Translations under genes and position numbers: made by a program
The notes under the pieces: generated by a model
The model's database searches: none
What the model was told of the DNA's origin: nothing
The model's input: the letters and a program-made list of their open reading frames with translations, nothing else
Assembly (NCBI RefSeq): GCF_017349075.1
Contig: NZ_JAFMOF010000005.1
Coordinates: forward strand, 434,001 to 498,000
Direction: 5' to 3'
Origin: Streptomyces triculaminicus
GTDB taxonomy: Bacteria; Actinomycetota; Actinomycetes; Streptomycetales; Streptomycetaceae
DNA: 64,000 nucleotides
Shown: one piece after another, positions 40,627 to 49,536 of the stretch
Layout of the letters: every line of letters begins with the position of its first letter
Numbering within the stretch: position 1 is the stretch's first letter

Positions 40627-41511
40627 ATGTCCGACTTGACGACGGCTCAGGACGAACGACTGCGCCGGCCGGCAGCCATCCGCTCGATCCAGCTGGGCGA
40701 CACGAAGGTGTCGTACGTGCCGGACGGCGACGTGCGGCTCCGGCCGCTGGCACTGCTCCAGGACTCCACCGACGAGGTGTGGGCCGCGCACCCGGAGTAC
40801 CTGGACGCCGAGGGCCACCTCGTGGGAAGCGTCGGCGCGCTGCTGGTGGAGCACGGCGGCCGCGCCCTGCTGATCGACGCGGGCTTCGGCCCGCAGAGGC
40901 TCGAGGCCCCGGACGGCCCGCTCGGCGCGATCCACGGAGGCGCGCTCCCGCACAGCCTGGCCGAGCTCGGTCGCCGCCCCGAGGACATCGAAGCCGTGGC
41001 CTTCACCCACCTCCACGCCGACCACCTCGGCTGGGCCTGCCACCCCGCCCCCGGCGGTGACCGGCCCCTGCTCGCCCACTCCGACTACCTGATCTCCGAG
41101 CAGGAGTGGGACCGGCGCGACCTCCTGGAGGCCCAGGGCATGACCGAGCAGGTCGCGGCCCTCGCACCGCGCGTCCGTACGGTCACGGACGGGCAGGAGA
41201 TCTTCCCCGGCGTTCGCGTACGGATCACCCCCGGCCACACCGTCGGGCACGCCGAGTACGTCATCACCGGGGGCGGACGCCGTCTGATCGCCTTCGGCGA
41301 CGCCATGCACTCGCCGATCCAGGCCGACCACCCCGACTGGTCCGCGGGCTTCGACCACGACCCCACCCGCACCGCCGACCACCGCCGCCGCCTCGTCGCC
41401 GAGCTGGCGGAGCCCGGCACGATCGGCTTCGGCGTCCACTTCGCCGACGTGGTCTTCGGACACGTCCAGCGGGACGGGGACGGCCCGGCCTGGCGGCCGC
41501 TGGACGCCTGA
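40627..41511 (+). CDS. MBL-fold hydrolase (lactonase-like)
   Basis: A 294-residue metallo-beta-lactamase-fold hydrolase with an intact metal site: FTHLHADHLGWACHPA (HxHxDH), ITPGHTVGHAEYV and AFGDAMHSP, with a late H in GVHFADVVFG. The N-terminal layout (VSYVPDGDVRLRPLALLQDS) is that of AHL-lactonase-like or MBL hydrolases of Streptomyces. Substrate unknown. Divergent from a MarR regulator that probably represses it. Confidence 0.92.
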   Translation: MSDLTTAQDERLRRPAAIRSIQLGDTKVSYVPDGDVRLRPLALLQDSTDEVWAAHPEYLDAEGHLVGSVGALLVEHGGRALLIDAGFGPQRLEAPDGPLGAIHGGALPHSLAELGRRPEDIEAVAFTHLHADHLGWACHPAPGGDRPLLAHSDYLISEQEWDRRDLLEAQGMTEQVAALAPRVRTVTDGQEIFPGVRVRITPGHTVGHAEYVITGGGRRLIAFGDAMHSPIQADHPDWSAGFDHDPTRTADHRRRLVAELAEPGTIGFGVHFADVVFGHVQRDGDGPAWRPLDA

Positions 41512-41566
41512 CCGGCCGGGGAGGCCGGAGCCGGCCCGGACGATCAAGGCGACGCCAGCGCTGCGA

Positions 41567-42570
41567 TCACCTGCCGGACGCCCCGGCCCCGCACACCGGC
41601 CGGGTCCGCAGCCAGTACGAGCGCGCGGCCAGCAGCAGGGCGACACCGTAGGCGGCGAAGGCGCCGAACCCGACCCAGCCCACGGCGATCGCCTGCGACT
41701 CCGACCTGAAGTCGCCGAGCCGCACGGTCACCGCGCCGGTCGTGGCCAGGACCATGTACGCGGCGCCGAGCACCCCGTACGGCACCAGCGTCGCCGCCCC
41801 GACGACCGCCGGGGTCAGCGGCAGCCAGCGCGGCACCGGCCGCCCGCCGAGCACCAAGGTCCAGCGGGGGAAGACCTGCCCCCACGGCCGGATCAGCCCG
41901 AACAGCAGGAACACGCCGAGCGCGGCCAGCAGGGCGGTCGGGTCGAGCCCCCAGGACTCCAGCGTGAGCCACACGCCGGACGACCCGTTCCGCTCGTAGG
42001 CCGCGAGCACCTCCTCGCCGCTCACCCCGGCGAACGTCCCGCCCGTCGCCCAGATCACCTTCATCACCGCGAACGGCACGAACGCGACGGACCCCGCGCA
42101 GGCGACGAGGTGCATCCGGCGGGAAGCGGCGGACGGATCCGGCCTCATCACCGCCGTGTGCCGCTGCCCGCAGCCGCCGCAGACGGCGCCGGCCCGCAGC
42201 GAACGGGCCGTGGCGGCGAGCAGCACCGCGCCGACCAACCCGAGAGCGTGATGCACGGCGTCGGCCGTGTTGTCGACACCCTGGCCGACCAGCAACCCGA
42301 TGACGTCCATCAGCAGCGTGAAGGCGGAGACGGCGGACAGCGCACAGGCCGTCCACAACAGGCCGCGCACCACGGGCCGCGCCCCCGAACGCCGCGCGGC
42401 CACGACCGCGACCGCCCCCAGCGCGGCCACAAGAAGAACGAACCAGCTCAGCCAGGCCCCCGCGCCCCGCCCACCACACGCCCCACCGCGAATCCGCCCT
42501 GCACGACCGCCCAGCACAGCGTCGCGTGCACCACCCGGCGGCCCTTACCTGCCCATACGACATCACTCAT
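41567..42570 (-). CDS. polytopic membrane protein, frameshifted near the N-terminus
   Basis: From ATG 42570 the frame reads MSDVVWAGKGRRVVHATLCW AVVQGGFAVG-like sequence and stops after 40 codons. The body of the gene lies in a second frame (AWLSWFVLLVAALGAVAVVA onward, about seven helices, with CGGCGQRH in a loop). One added G in the run opposite C5 at 42457-42461 joins the two into one protein of about 334 residues. GC3 bias switches from frame to frame at that point, supporting a single-base deletion. Without repair, the body would have to begin at MLGGRAGRIRGG, an unlikely start. Function unknown. Confidence 0.72.
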
Positions 42571-42755
42571 GCCCCGACCGTCGCACCCGCCCCCACGACC
42601 GGACGTCCCCCACCGGCACGATCCCCTCCGCCCAGCGGCGGAGCCGGCCGTCAGACCTCGGTACCCAGAGCGGTGACCTCACCCCCCCACGACGCCCCCG
42701 AACGCACGATCAACCGCGCGCGCTCGAACCACAATTCGGCCCGCACATCCAGTGC

Positions 42756-42992
42756 TCAGGTCAGCAGACCACGCGCCGAAGCAAGCACCTCGGCCATCTC
42801 GTCCTCGCTCACATATGGCGCACCTGCACCGGGCCGGTACAAAGACACCGCCTCGGTCAGAGTCTCGAAAACATCCGTGTCCATGAAGTCCACTACAAGA
42901 ATGTCCTCGATTTCATTAACCAGTCGCATGGACCGGTCGCGTCCTGCCAGAAATCGATCGATCAATTCAAGGAGTCGCACCTGAGGGGTCAT
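42756..42992 (-). CDS. immunity protein (colicin-immunity-like) for the RHS toxin
   Basis: A 78-residue acidic helical protein: LLELIDRFLAGRDRSMRLVN, EIEDILVVDFMDTDVFETLT and YVSEDEMAEVLASARGLLT. The pattern resembles the bacterial self-protective colicin-like immunity family. Its ATG overlaps the RHS stop by four bases (ATGA), exactly where a cognate immunity gene belongs. It is predicted to bind and block the RHS C-terminal toxin. Confidence 0.8.
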   Translation of the reverse strand: MTPQVRLLELIDRFLAGRDRSMRLVNEIEDILVVDFMDTDVFETLTEAVSLYRPGAGAPYVSEDEMAEVLASARGLLT

Positions 42993-45900
42993 GGCAGGTT
43001 AACTTTCTTGGGAATCATCACAGTCACAACATGGTTCGGGTTGCTCCCGCTCACCACTACGTATGGTTTTCCGGGAAGTTCAGGCGCTCGCACCTGAATG
43101 GTATCTCTTACGGGGTCGTACTTGACCTTCGTGCCATGGTCCAAGATGTGATCGACGACGTTCAGGGTTGTAGGCGGCCTGCCTGGACCACTCCCAGCCA
43201 CGCGCTCGGCCGCGTGATCCGACAATGTGCGTCCCGACGGTGTAATCAGCTTCGGGATATGCAGATTGTTCAACTGCCGGGAAGCGAAACCCCTGCTGTA
43301 CGGCACCAACTCACCGTCATTTTGCGCTGCAGTCGGACGACCGTCTCCCTGCGGACACGGACTCAGGCCGAGGCGATCAGAGGAAACCAGAGGGTTGTGA
43401 ACGTATGCGACAGCATTCGGCGCGGGCGCCAGTCCGAGAGGATCGAGACTGAGGTATCCCGCCAATTCCGGGTCGTAGTACCGGAAGTAGTTGTAGTGCA
43501 GCCCCGTCTCGGCGTCCGCGTACTGGCCCGGGAAGCGCAGTGGGCAGTCGGTTTCATCGGGCCCGGCCGGCGGAGCGGGGAGGCGGGTGCCCCAGAGGGT
43601 GGTGCGGTGCTGCCAGGCCACGGTGGCCGAGGGCGTCACCAGTTCCGTCGGGGTGCCGACCGGGTCGGTGATGACGGCGTGGAAGCGCGGGGGCCGGCCC
43701 GCGTCCGGGGTGGTGGTGAAGTCCTCGATCAGGGACTTGCCCGCCGTGCGGACCAGCGGGCGGTGATCGGTCTGGGCCACGGCGCGGTGGGTGCCCGGGG
43801 CGTAGTCCCAGGTGGTGACCGTGCCGTCCGGGGACAGTTGTTCGGCCAGGCGCGTGTCGTCCCAGGAGAAGAACGTTTCCTCGCCGTTCGACAAACACCG
43901 CTTCGATATTCGGCGGCCCAGCGGGTCGTACGCGTACGACCAGCGTTCGCCGTCCGGCGTCTCCGCCTCCCGCAGACGGTCCTCCGCGTCCCACGTGTAC
44001 GACCACGTACGGATCTGCCCGTTCAGGAGCTTGCGGGTCTTGCGGGTCAGGCGGCCCTGGGCGTCGTGTTCGTACGTGGTGCGGCCCGCCCGGCGGATGA
44101 GGGTGCCCTCGGCGTCGCGCTTGCCGGGGGCCTCGTGGGCCGGGGCCGTGGCGTGGAGGAGGTTGCCGGCGGTGTCGTAGGCGTAGGTCTCGGTCCAGCC
44201 GTGAGCGCGTACGGCCGTGACGCGGCCCGCACGGGTGAGGTCGAAACGGCGGGTGCCGGAGGTCAGTTCGCGGATCTCGGTGAGGTGGCCGTCCGCGCGA
44301 TAGGCGTAGGAGCGGTGCTGGAGGAGCCGCTCGGCCGCCTCCCCGGGACCACTACCGAACCGGCCCGTGACCGTCTGGGACGCGAGGCGGTCCGTCGCGT
44401 CCCAGGTCTGGGTGAGCGTCGCCCCCTCCCCCAGGCGGCGTTCGGTCTCGCGGCCCGCCGCGTCGTACGCGAAGCCGAGCGAACCGGCGTCGCCGCGCAG
44501 CGCGAGGGGGCGCCCCGCCGGGTCGTACGTCCACTGCGAGCTCAGGCCCGAAGGCGTCGTTCGTTCCGTGCAGCGCCCGAGGGCGTCGTAGGCGAAGCTC
44601 GTCGTGCGGCCGTCGACCGTCTCGGACAGGACCCGGCCCAGCGCGTCGCGCTCGTAGGTCACCTCGGCGTCCGCGGTGGCGGCGCGCGTGAGCCGGCCCG
44701 AGGCGTCGTACGCGTAGGAAGTGGTTTGCCCCGGGTCGGCGAGCTGTTCGACGACCCGGCCGAGGGCGTCCCGCGTGAAGTGAAGCGTTTCTCCGGCGCC
44801 GTTCGTACGCGCGAGGAGCTGCCCCGCGCCGTCATGCACGTAGGTCAGCCGGCGCCCGTCGAAGTCCGTCTCGGCGGCGAGCCGGCCCGCCTCGTCGTAG
44901 TCGTACGACCAGGTCAGGCCCTGCGGGTTGGTCACGCCGGTCAGGCGCAGTTCGGTGTCGTAGGCGAAGGCGTACGTCGCGCCGTCCGGCTCCGTCCGCG
45001 ATGCCGGGAGGTCGAAGTGGGTGGAGGTGTGGGTGGTGGTGTTGCCGGCGGGGTCGGTGTGGGTGAGGAGGTTCCCTTCGCCGTCCCACGTCCACGTCTC
45101 GTACGTGCCGTCGGGCAGCTCGCGCCGACTGGGTCTGCCCTCGGTCGTCCAGGACATCCGGGTGACGTGCCCCAGCGGGTCCGTGATCTCGGCGACGCGG
45201 CCGAAGGCGTCGCGCCGGACGGCGGTCGTGTGGCCCAGCGGGTCGGTGACGGCCACCGGCAGTCCCGCCGCGTCGCACGCGACCGTACGCACATTCCCCA
45301 GGGCATCCGTGACGGCGGTCAGGTGACCGGTCTCCGCGTCGTAGGCGTACCGCGTCTCGGCACCCGCCGGGTCGGTCGTCGTCAGCAGGTTGCCGCAGTC
45401 GTCGTACGCGTGCCGCCAGGTCGCACCGCCGGGCTCGGTGACCTCCGTCGGCAGGCACAGGGCGTTGTAGGCCGCCTCCCCCGTCGTACCGTCCGGGAGC
45501 GTGATCCGGGTCAAGTTGCCGGCGTCGTCGTAGTCGTAGCGCGTCGTCCGGCCGAGCGGGTCGGTGACGGAGACGGGTGCGTCGCCGCGCGCGGTCCACT
45601 GCGTGAGTGTCGTGTTGCCGAGCTGGTCGGTCTCCTCGACCACGCGTCCGGCGCCGTCGTGACGGTAGGTGCGCAGCCGCCCGAGAGAGTCCGTCTCCGT
45701 CGTCGTGCGCGTCTCGTCGTCGTAGGACAGGGTCCCGGAGAGGAAGCCGTCGCTGCCCTCGGTGCGCACGACACGGCCTTGGGCGTCGTACACGTAGGCG
45801 TACGACGTTCCGTTGCGGTCGGTCCAGGAGGTTATTCGTCCCTCGGCGTCGTAGGTGAAACGCAGCGGATCGCCACTGGAGTCGGCGACCTCGGTGAGGT

Positions 45901-46621
45901 CGCCGGCGTCGTCGTAGCCGTAGCGGACGAGGAGCGTGCCGTCCGCGCCGGCGGGCGCCTGCGACGGCTCGTCCAGCAGGCGCAGGGCGGTGACGCGCGG
46001 GCCCTGTGTCTCCACGGCGATGCAGTAGCCGCCGTGGTGACGGATGGCGGTGGGGACGCCGGTGGCGGTGCGTTCGATGTCGATACGGGCGCCGTTACGG
46101 TCGTGCAGGCTGTCCAGCGGCAGCTGTACGGCGCCCGGGGTGTCCGTGGGAGCGGGGTTGCCGAAGGTCCGTACGACGCCGCTGTGCGGGTCGGTGACCG
46201 TCAGCAGGCCGTCGGGCCGCCCGTCCCACTCCAGCGGCCAGCGCGGCCCCTTCTCCGGCAGGACGGGCTCGCCCGGGGACGGCACGGGATAGACCAGCCG
46301 CATGCCGTCGGCGGCGGCGAACACGACGCCCTCGGCGTCGAGCTGCACCCGCTCGTCGAGCGTGGACGCCCAGGTCGGGCCGAACCAGCCGCCCGCGCGG
46401 TACGACGACAGGTGCGTACGCTCCACGACGAGCGGCAGGGCGCCCGGCAGGGTGACGTCGGTCTGGGGCAGCAGTATGACGCCGGTCGCGACGTCGATCG
46501 GGTCCTTCGCACACCGGATGCCCGCGGTGACCCGAGCGGCCCCCGGCAGCTCCACGAGGTCGGGACGAATGCCTCTCAGGAGGTTCCGGTCCCCGACGTA
46601 CTCCTCGACCCCGCCCGCCAC
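42989..46621 (-). CDS. RHS-repeat polymorphic toxin
   Basis: A 1210-residue protein. An N-terminal DUF6531-like region (KDPIDVATGVILLPQTDVTL) is followed by about 20 YD/RHS repeats (e.g. YGYDDAGDLTEVADSSG, YDYDEAGRLAAETD), then the RHS core boundary (RFPGQYADAETGLHYNYFRY, then DPLGLAPAPNAVAYVHNPLV). Everything after SSDRLGLSPC, about 120 residues, is the variable toxin: LSDHAAERVAGSGPGRPPTT, DHILDHGTKVKYDPVRDTIQ, HVVTVMIPKK, which looks like a small alpha/beta BECR-type RNase. There is no signal peptide, VgrG or PAAR partner, so the export route is unknown. GTG start behind GGGGGAGG. Confidence 0.9.
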   Translation of the reverse strand: MAGGVEEYVGDRNLLRGIRPDLVELPGAARVTAGIRCAKDPIDVATGVILLPQTDVTLPGALPLVVERTHLSSYRAGGWFGPTWASTLDERVQLDAEGVVFAAADGMRLVYPVPSPGEPVLPEKGPRWPLEWDGRPDGLLTVTDPHSGVVRTFGNPAPTDTPGAVQLPLDSLHDRNGARIDIERTATGVPTAIRHHGGYCIAVETQGPRVTALRLLDEPSQAPAGADGTLLVRYGYDDAGDLTEVADSSGDPLRFTYDAEGRITSWTDRNGTSYAYVYDAQGRVVRTEGSDGFLSGTLSYDDETRTTTETDSLGRLRTYRHDGAGRVVEETDQLGNTTLTQWTARGDAPVSVTDPLGRTTRYDYDDAGNLTRITLPDGTTGEAAYNALCLPTEVTEPGGATWRHAYDDCGNLLTTTDPAGAETRYAYDAETGHLTAVTDALGNVRTVACDAAGLPVAVTDPLGHTTAVRRDAFGRVAEITDPLGHVTRMSWTTEGRPSRRELPDGTYETWTWDGEGNLLTHTDPAGNTTTHTSTHFDLPASRTEPDGATYAFAYDTELRLTGVTNPQGLTWSYDYDEAGRLAAETDFDGRRLTYVHDGAGQLLARTNGAGETLHFTRDALGRVVEQLADPGQTTSYAYDASGRLTRAATADAEVTYERDALGRVLSETVDGRTTSFAYDALGRCTERTTPSGLSSQWTYDPAGRPLALRGDAGSLGFAYDAAGRETERRLGEGATLTQTWDATDRLASQTVTGRFGSGPGEAAERLLQHRSYAYRADGHLTEIRELTSGTRRFDLTRAGRVTAVRAHGWTETYAYDTAGNLLHATAPAHEAPGKRDAEGTLIRRAGRTTYEHDAQGRLTRKTRKLLNGQIRTWSYTWDAEDRLREAETPDGERWSYAYDPLGRRISKRCLSNGEETFFSWDDTRLAEQLSPDGTVTTWDYAPGTHRAVAQTDHRPLVRTAGKSLIEDFTTTPDAGRPPRFHAVITDPVGTPTELVTPSATVAWQHRTTLWGTRLPAPPAGPDETDCPLRFPGQYADAETGLHYNYFRYYDPELAGYLSLDPLGLAPAPNAVAYVHNPLVSSDRLGLSPCPQGDGRPTAAQNDGELVPYSRGFASRQLNNLHIPKLITPSGRTLSDHAAERVAGSGPGRPPTTLNVVDHILDHGTKVKYDPVRDTIQVRAPELPGKPYVVVSGSNPNHVVTVMIPKKVNLP

Positions 46622-46753
46622 GGGCCCTCCCCCATCGCCTCACCGAACCGCACGACCGAACACGAGCGCCCAGAAATGGGCTTCCGGTGATCCTATGACG
46701 GTCAGTAAAAGCAACAGACGGTCATGCAGCATGTGAAGACGAGTGCAGAAGAA

Positions 46754-46794
46754 GAGCGCCGACGTCGAATCCCCCGTGGCCGGCGTCGGCGCTC
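46754..46794 (-). terminator. hairpin downstream of LuxR gene 1
   Basis: Perfect 11-bp arms GAGCGCCGACG (46754-46764) and CGTCGGCGCTC (46784-46794) with a 19-base loop, followed on the minus strand by TTCTTCTG. It lies 80 bases after the LuxR stop and separates it from the RHS gene on the same strand. Confidence 0.65.
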
Positions 46795-46873
46795 CCGCCC
46801 CTTTTCCCGTAGGGAAATCTTCGCGTTCGGGCCGCTCCCGCCGCCATGGGAAGAACTGCCCATGCCGCCGTGG

Positions 46874-47698
46874 TCAGGGCACGATGCCCGCCTGCTTGGC
46901 GAGCAGTACGGTGGAGACCCGGTTGTTCGTGCCGAGCTTGCGGTAGATCTTCTCCAGATGCCGGTTGACCGTGTGCGGGGAGATGGTCAGGCGGCGGCCG
47001 ATGCCGTGGGCGGTGATGCCCTCGGAGAGGAGGCCCAGGACGGTCAGTTCGCGCGGGGTCAGGCCGTGGGACTGCGCCACGGCGAGGCGGCCGGCGCCGG
47101 CGCCGGCGCCCAAGTCGACGCCCGGGTCGACGCCCGGAGCGGTCGCGGCGACGGCCTCGCGCAGGCGGTGGAGTTCGCGTACGTGCCGGTCGGCGGTGGC
47201 CAGCAGCGGCTGGATGCGGGTCGCGAACGCGAGGTCGTGCTCGGTGAACGCGCCGTCGCGACCGAGCGAGATCGCGCGCAGCGCGCCGTTCTCGGCGGGC
47301 ATGGGGAGGGCCAGCTGGTCGGTGGTGCCGTAGTCGCGGTGGGCCTCGCTGCGCCAGCGCGAGTTGTGCCAGCGGCTGTCGCCGCAGAGCTGGTTCATCG
47401 TCACCGGGACGCGCTCGCCGACCGCGAGGTAGGGGATCAGCGGGTGACGCTGGCGGATGCGCCGCTGCACCATGTCGGTCATCGCATCGCCGCCCAGCCG
47501 CCGCGGCGCCCAGCCCTCGACGTGCCCCGCGCGGTCGTCGCCCGCGGGCAGCCGGGCGAAGATGACCGTGCCGCAGTCGAGGGCATCGAGCAGGTGTTCC
47601 GCGATCAGATGCCGCAGCTCGCCGGGGTTCTCGCTCTCCAGCACCGCGACGACGATGTCGAGCATGCGCTCGTAGTCCCGCGCATGAAGCTGTGGCAT
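46874..47698 (-). CDS. LuxR-family regulator, paralogue 1
   Basis: A 274-residue regulator. A C-terminal LuxR helix-turn-helix is clear: GLTPRELTVLGLLSEGITAH, GIGRRLTISPHTVNRHLEKI, YRKLGTNNRVSTVLLAKQAG. The N-terminal 190 residues form an unknown, probably GAF-like sensor (LHARDYERMLDIVVAVLESE, DCGTVIFARLPAG). It is about 50 percent identical by eye to the gene next upstream at 47826. The ATG at 47698 follows GGGAAGG; the frame extends upstream without a better site. Confidence 0.92.
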   Translation of the reverse strand: MPQLHARDYERMLDIVVAVLESENPGELRHLIAEHLLDALDCGTVIFARLPAGDDRAGHVEGWAPRRLGGDAMTDMVQRRIRQRHPLIPYLAVGERVPVTMNQLCGDSRWHNSRWRSEAHRDYGTTDQLALPMPAENGALRAISLGRDGAFTEHDLAFATRIQPLLATADRHVRELHRLREAVAATAPGVDPGVDLGAGAGAGRLAVAQSHGLTPRELTVLGLLSEGITAHGIGRRLTISPHTVNRHLEKIYRKLGTNNRVSTVLLAKQAGIVP

Positions 47699-47825
47699 GG
47701 CGGCTGCCTTCCCTTTGTCCCCACCCCCAGTCACCCCGGCGACCGGTAGGCCGGGTAGCCCCCTGGCACGGCATGTTACGGGGCCGGTCGGGGCGCCTCC
47801 ACCGGCGCCGGACGCGTGGGGGACG

Positions 47826-48593
47826 TCAGGTCGCCGGTACGAGCCCCGCCTGCTGGGCCAGCAGCAGGGTGGAGACGCGGTTGTTCGTACCCAGTTTCCG
47901 GTAGATCTTCTCGAGATGGCGGTTGACGGTGTGCGGGGAGATCGTCAGCCGCCGCGCGATCCCCAGCGCCGTGAGGCCCTCCGCCATCAGGCCCAGCACG
48001 GTCAGCTCCCGGGGCGTCAGGCCGTGACCGGAGGGGTGGTCGGCCGTGAGCGCGGGGGCCGTCGCGCTCAGCCGGCGCAGCGCCTGGACGTGGTTGCCCG
48101 CCCTGACCAGCAGCGGTTGCACGCGGGCGGCGAAGGCGAGGTCGTGGGGGCGGAAGGCCCCGTCGCGGCCCATCAGGACCAGGCTGATGCGGTCGGGGCC
48201 GCCGGAGACGGGCAGGCCCAGCTGCTGGGTGACGCCGAAGTCGCGGCGGGCCTCCTGGTACCACTGCGACTGGCGCCAGGTGTCGCAGATCGCGCTCACG
48301 GTCACCGGGGCGCTCTCGCCGCCCGCGATGTAGGAGAGCAGGGGGTGGTGCTGGCGCATGCGCCGCGGGACGAGGTCACGGACGTACGGACTGAGCCGTT
48401 CCGGCGCCCAGCCCTCGATGACCCCCGTCCCTTCCGTGACGTTGACCACCGAGAACGTCGCCGAGTCGCACCCCATCGCCTTCAGCAGGTGACCGGTGAT
48501 CAGATGCCATGCCGAGTCCGTGGCGTCGTCCTCCAGGATCGCCACGGCCAGGTCGAGCATCTGCTCGTAGTCACGCGCATGGAGCCGCGCCAT
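47826..48593 (-). CDS. LuxR-family regulator, paralogue 2
   Basis: A 255-residue regulator, tandem paralogue of the gene at 46874: the start (MARLHARDYEQMLDLAVAIL), the sensor (VIEGWAPERLSPYVRDLVPR) and the helix-turn-helix (GLTPRELTVLGLMAEGLTAL, ISPHTVNRHLEKIYRKLGTN) align along the full length. The recognition helix is identical in both, so they probably bind the same sites, while the sensor halves differ. 127 bases separate the two genes. Confidence 0.92.
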   Translation of the reverse strand: MARLHARDYEQMLDLAVAILEDDATDSAWHLITGHLLKAMGCDSATFSVVNVTEGTGVIEGWAPERLSPYVRDLVPRRMRQHHPLLSYIAGGESAPVTVSAICDTWRQSQWYQEARRDFGVTQQLGLPVSGGPDRISLVLMGRDGAFRPHDLAFAARVQPLLVRAGNHVQALRRLSATAPALTADHPSGHGLTPRELTVLGLMAEGLTALGIARRLTISPHTVNRHLEKIYRKLGTNNRVSTLLLAQQAGLVPAT

Positions 48594-48668
48594 GTGTCCC
48601 CCACGCCCACCCTTCCCCCCGTTCGCCGTCTTCGTGCGTCGAACGCGTCGAAACCGCGCCCTCGGCCG

Positions 48669-49418
48669 TCAGCCCCAGCGTCCCGTGCGCCCCAGCAGCA
48701 GGGCCGCGGCCGCCGTCCCGGCCGTCGACGTGCGCAGCACGCTGGCGCCCAGGCGGTACGGGTGCGCGCCGGCCTCGGCGAACGCGGCGAGCTCCTCCGG
48801 CGAGACGCCGCCCTCGGGGCCCACGACCAGCACGATGTCGCCGGTCGGCGGCAGCTCGGCCGTGGCCAGCGGAGTGCTGCCCTCCTCGTGGAGCACCGCG
48901 GCGAGGGCGGCGCCCGCCAGCAGGTCCGCGACCTGCCGGGTCGTCAGGGGGTCGGCCACGGAGGGGAAGCGCAGGCGCCGGGACTGCTTGCCCGCCTCGC
49001 GGGCCGTCGCGCGCCACTTGCCGAGCGACTTCAGGCCCCGCTCGCCCTTCCACTGGGTGACGCAGCGCGAGGCCGACCAGGGGACGATCACGTCGACGCC
49101 CGTCTCGGTCATCGTCTCGACGGCCAGCTCGCCCCGGTCGCCCTTGGGCAGGGCCTGGACGACGGTGATGCGCGGCTGCGGCAGCGGCTCGGAGCGTACG
49201 GACGTCACCGCGACCTCGAGGTGGTCCTTGCCCTCGACGGCGGCCACGGTGCCGAAGGCACCGGTGCCCTCGCCGTCGGTCAGGACGATCTCCTCCCCCA
49301 CACGCAGCCGGCGCACGGACACCGCGTGGCGGCCCTCGGAGCCGCTCAGGGAGAAGACGGTGCCGGGGAAGACGCCCGTCAGGGAGTCCTCTTCGACCAG
49401 GAACACCGGCGCTGTCAT
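48669..49418 (-). CDS. rsmE: 16S rRNA m3U1498 methyltransferase
   Basis: A 249-residue SPOUT methyltransferase that methylates U1498 of 16S rRNA with SAM. An N-terminal PUA-like domain (MTAPVFLVEEDSLTGVFPGT, then RHAVSVRRLRVGEEIVLTDG) precedes the knotted SAM domain: VQALPKGDRGELAVETMTET, VIVPWSASRCVTQW, KSLGKWRATAREAGKQSRRL and VLVVGPEGGVSPEEL. Length is normal. It follows nitronate monooxygenase on the same strand, in the dnaJ-hrcA block as in other actinobacteria. Confidence 0.96.
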   Translation of the reverse strand: MTAPVFLVEEDSLTGVFPGTVFSLSGSEGRHAVSVRRLRVGEEIVLTDGEGTGAFGTVAAVEGKDHLEVAVTSVRSEPLPQPRITVVQALPKGDRGELAVETMTETGVDVIVPWSASRCVTQWKGERGLKSLGKWRATAREAGKQSRRLRFPSVADPLTTRQVADLLAGAALAAVLHEEGSTPLATAELPPTGDIVLVVGPEGGVSPEELAAFAEAGAHPYRLGASVLRTSTAGTAAAALLLGRTGRWG

Positions 49419-49455
49419 GACGTACTCGCTCTCTCGGACTTTCTGATCAACGAAA

Positions 49456-49536
49456 TCGGCTCAGCGGATTCGGCTCAGCTCGACACCATCATCGGCTCAG
49501 CCCGGCATCGGCTCAGCCCGACACCATCGGCTCGGC
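49456..49536. repeat. degenerate direct repeats spanning the 3' end of the nitronate monooxygenase gene
   Basis: Four exact copies of TCGGCTCAGC (from 49456, 49470, 49492 and 49508) plus a variant at 49527, with CGACACCAT repeated between them. The fourth copy contains the stop codon of the minus-strand gene, so the terminal codons have been duplicated into the downstream gap. Confidence 0.85.

Noticed and set aside
42756..46621. Type VI secretion cluster around the RHS gene
   Set aside because: No VgrG, PAAR, Hcp or sheath genes are in the flanking 20 kb; only the toxin and immunity genes are seen.
43031..46690. A 1219-codon open frame on the plus strand opposite the RHS gene
   Set aside because: It is an antisense shadow created by GC-rich codons; it is full of Val/Arg/Gly, has no domain and no ribosome site, whereas the minus strand has regular YD repeats.
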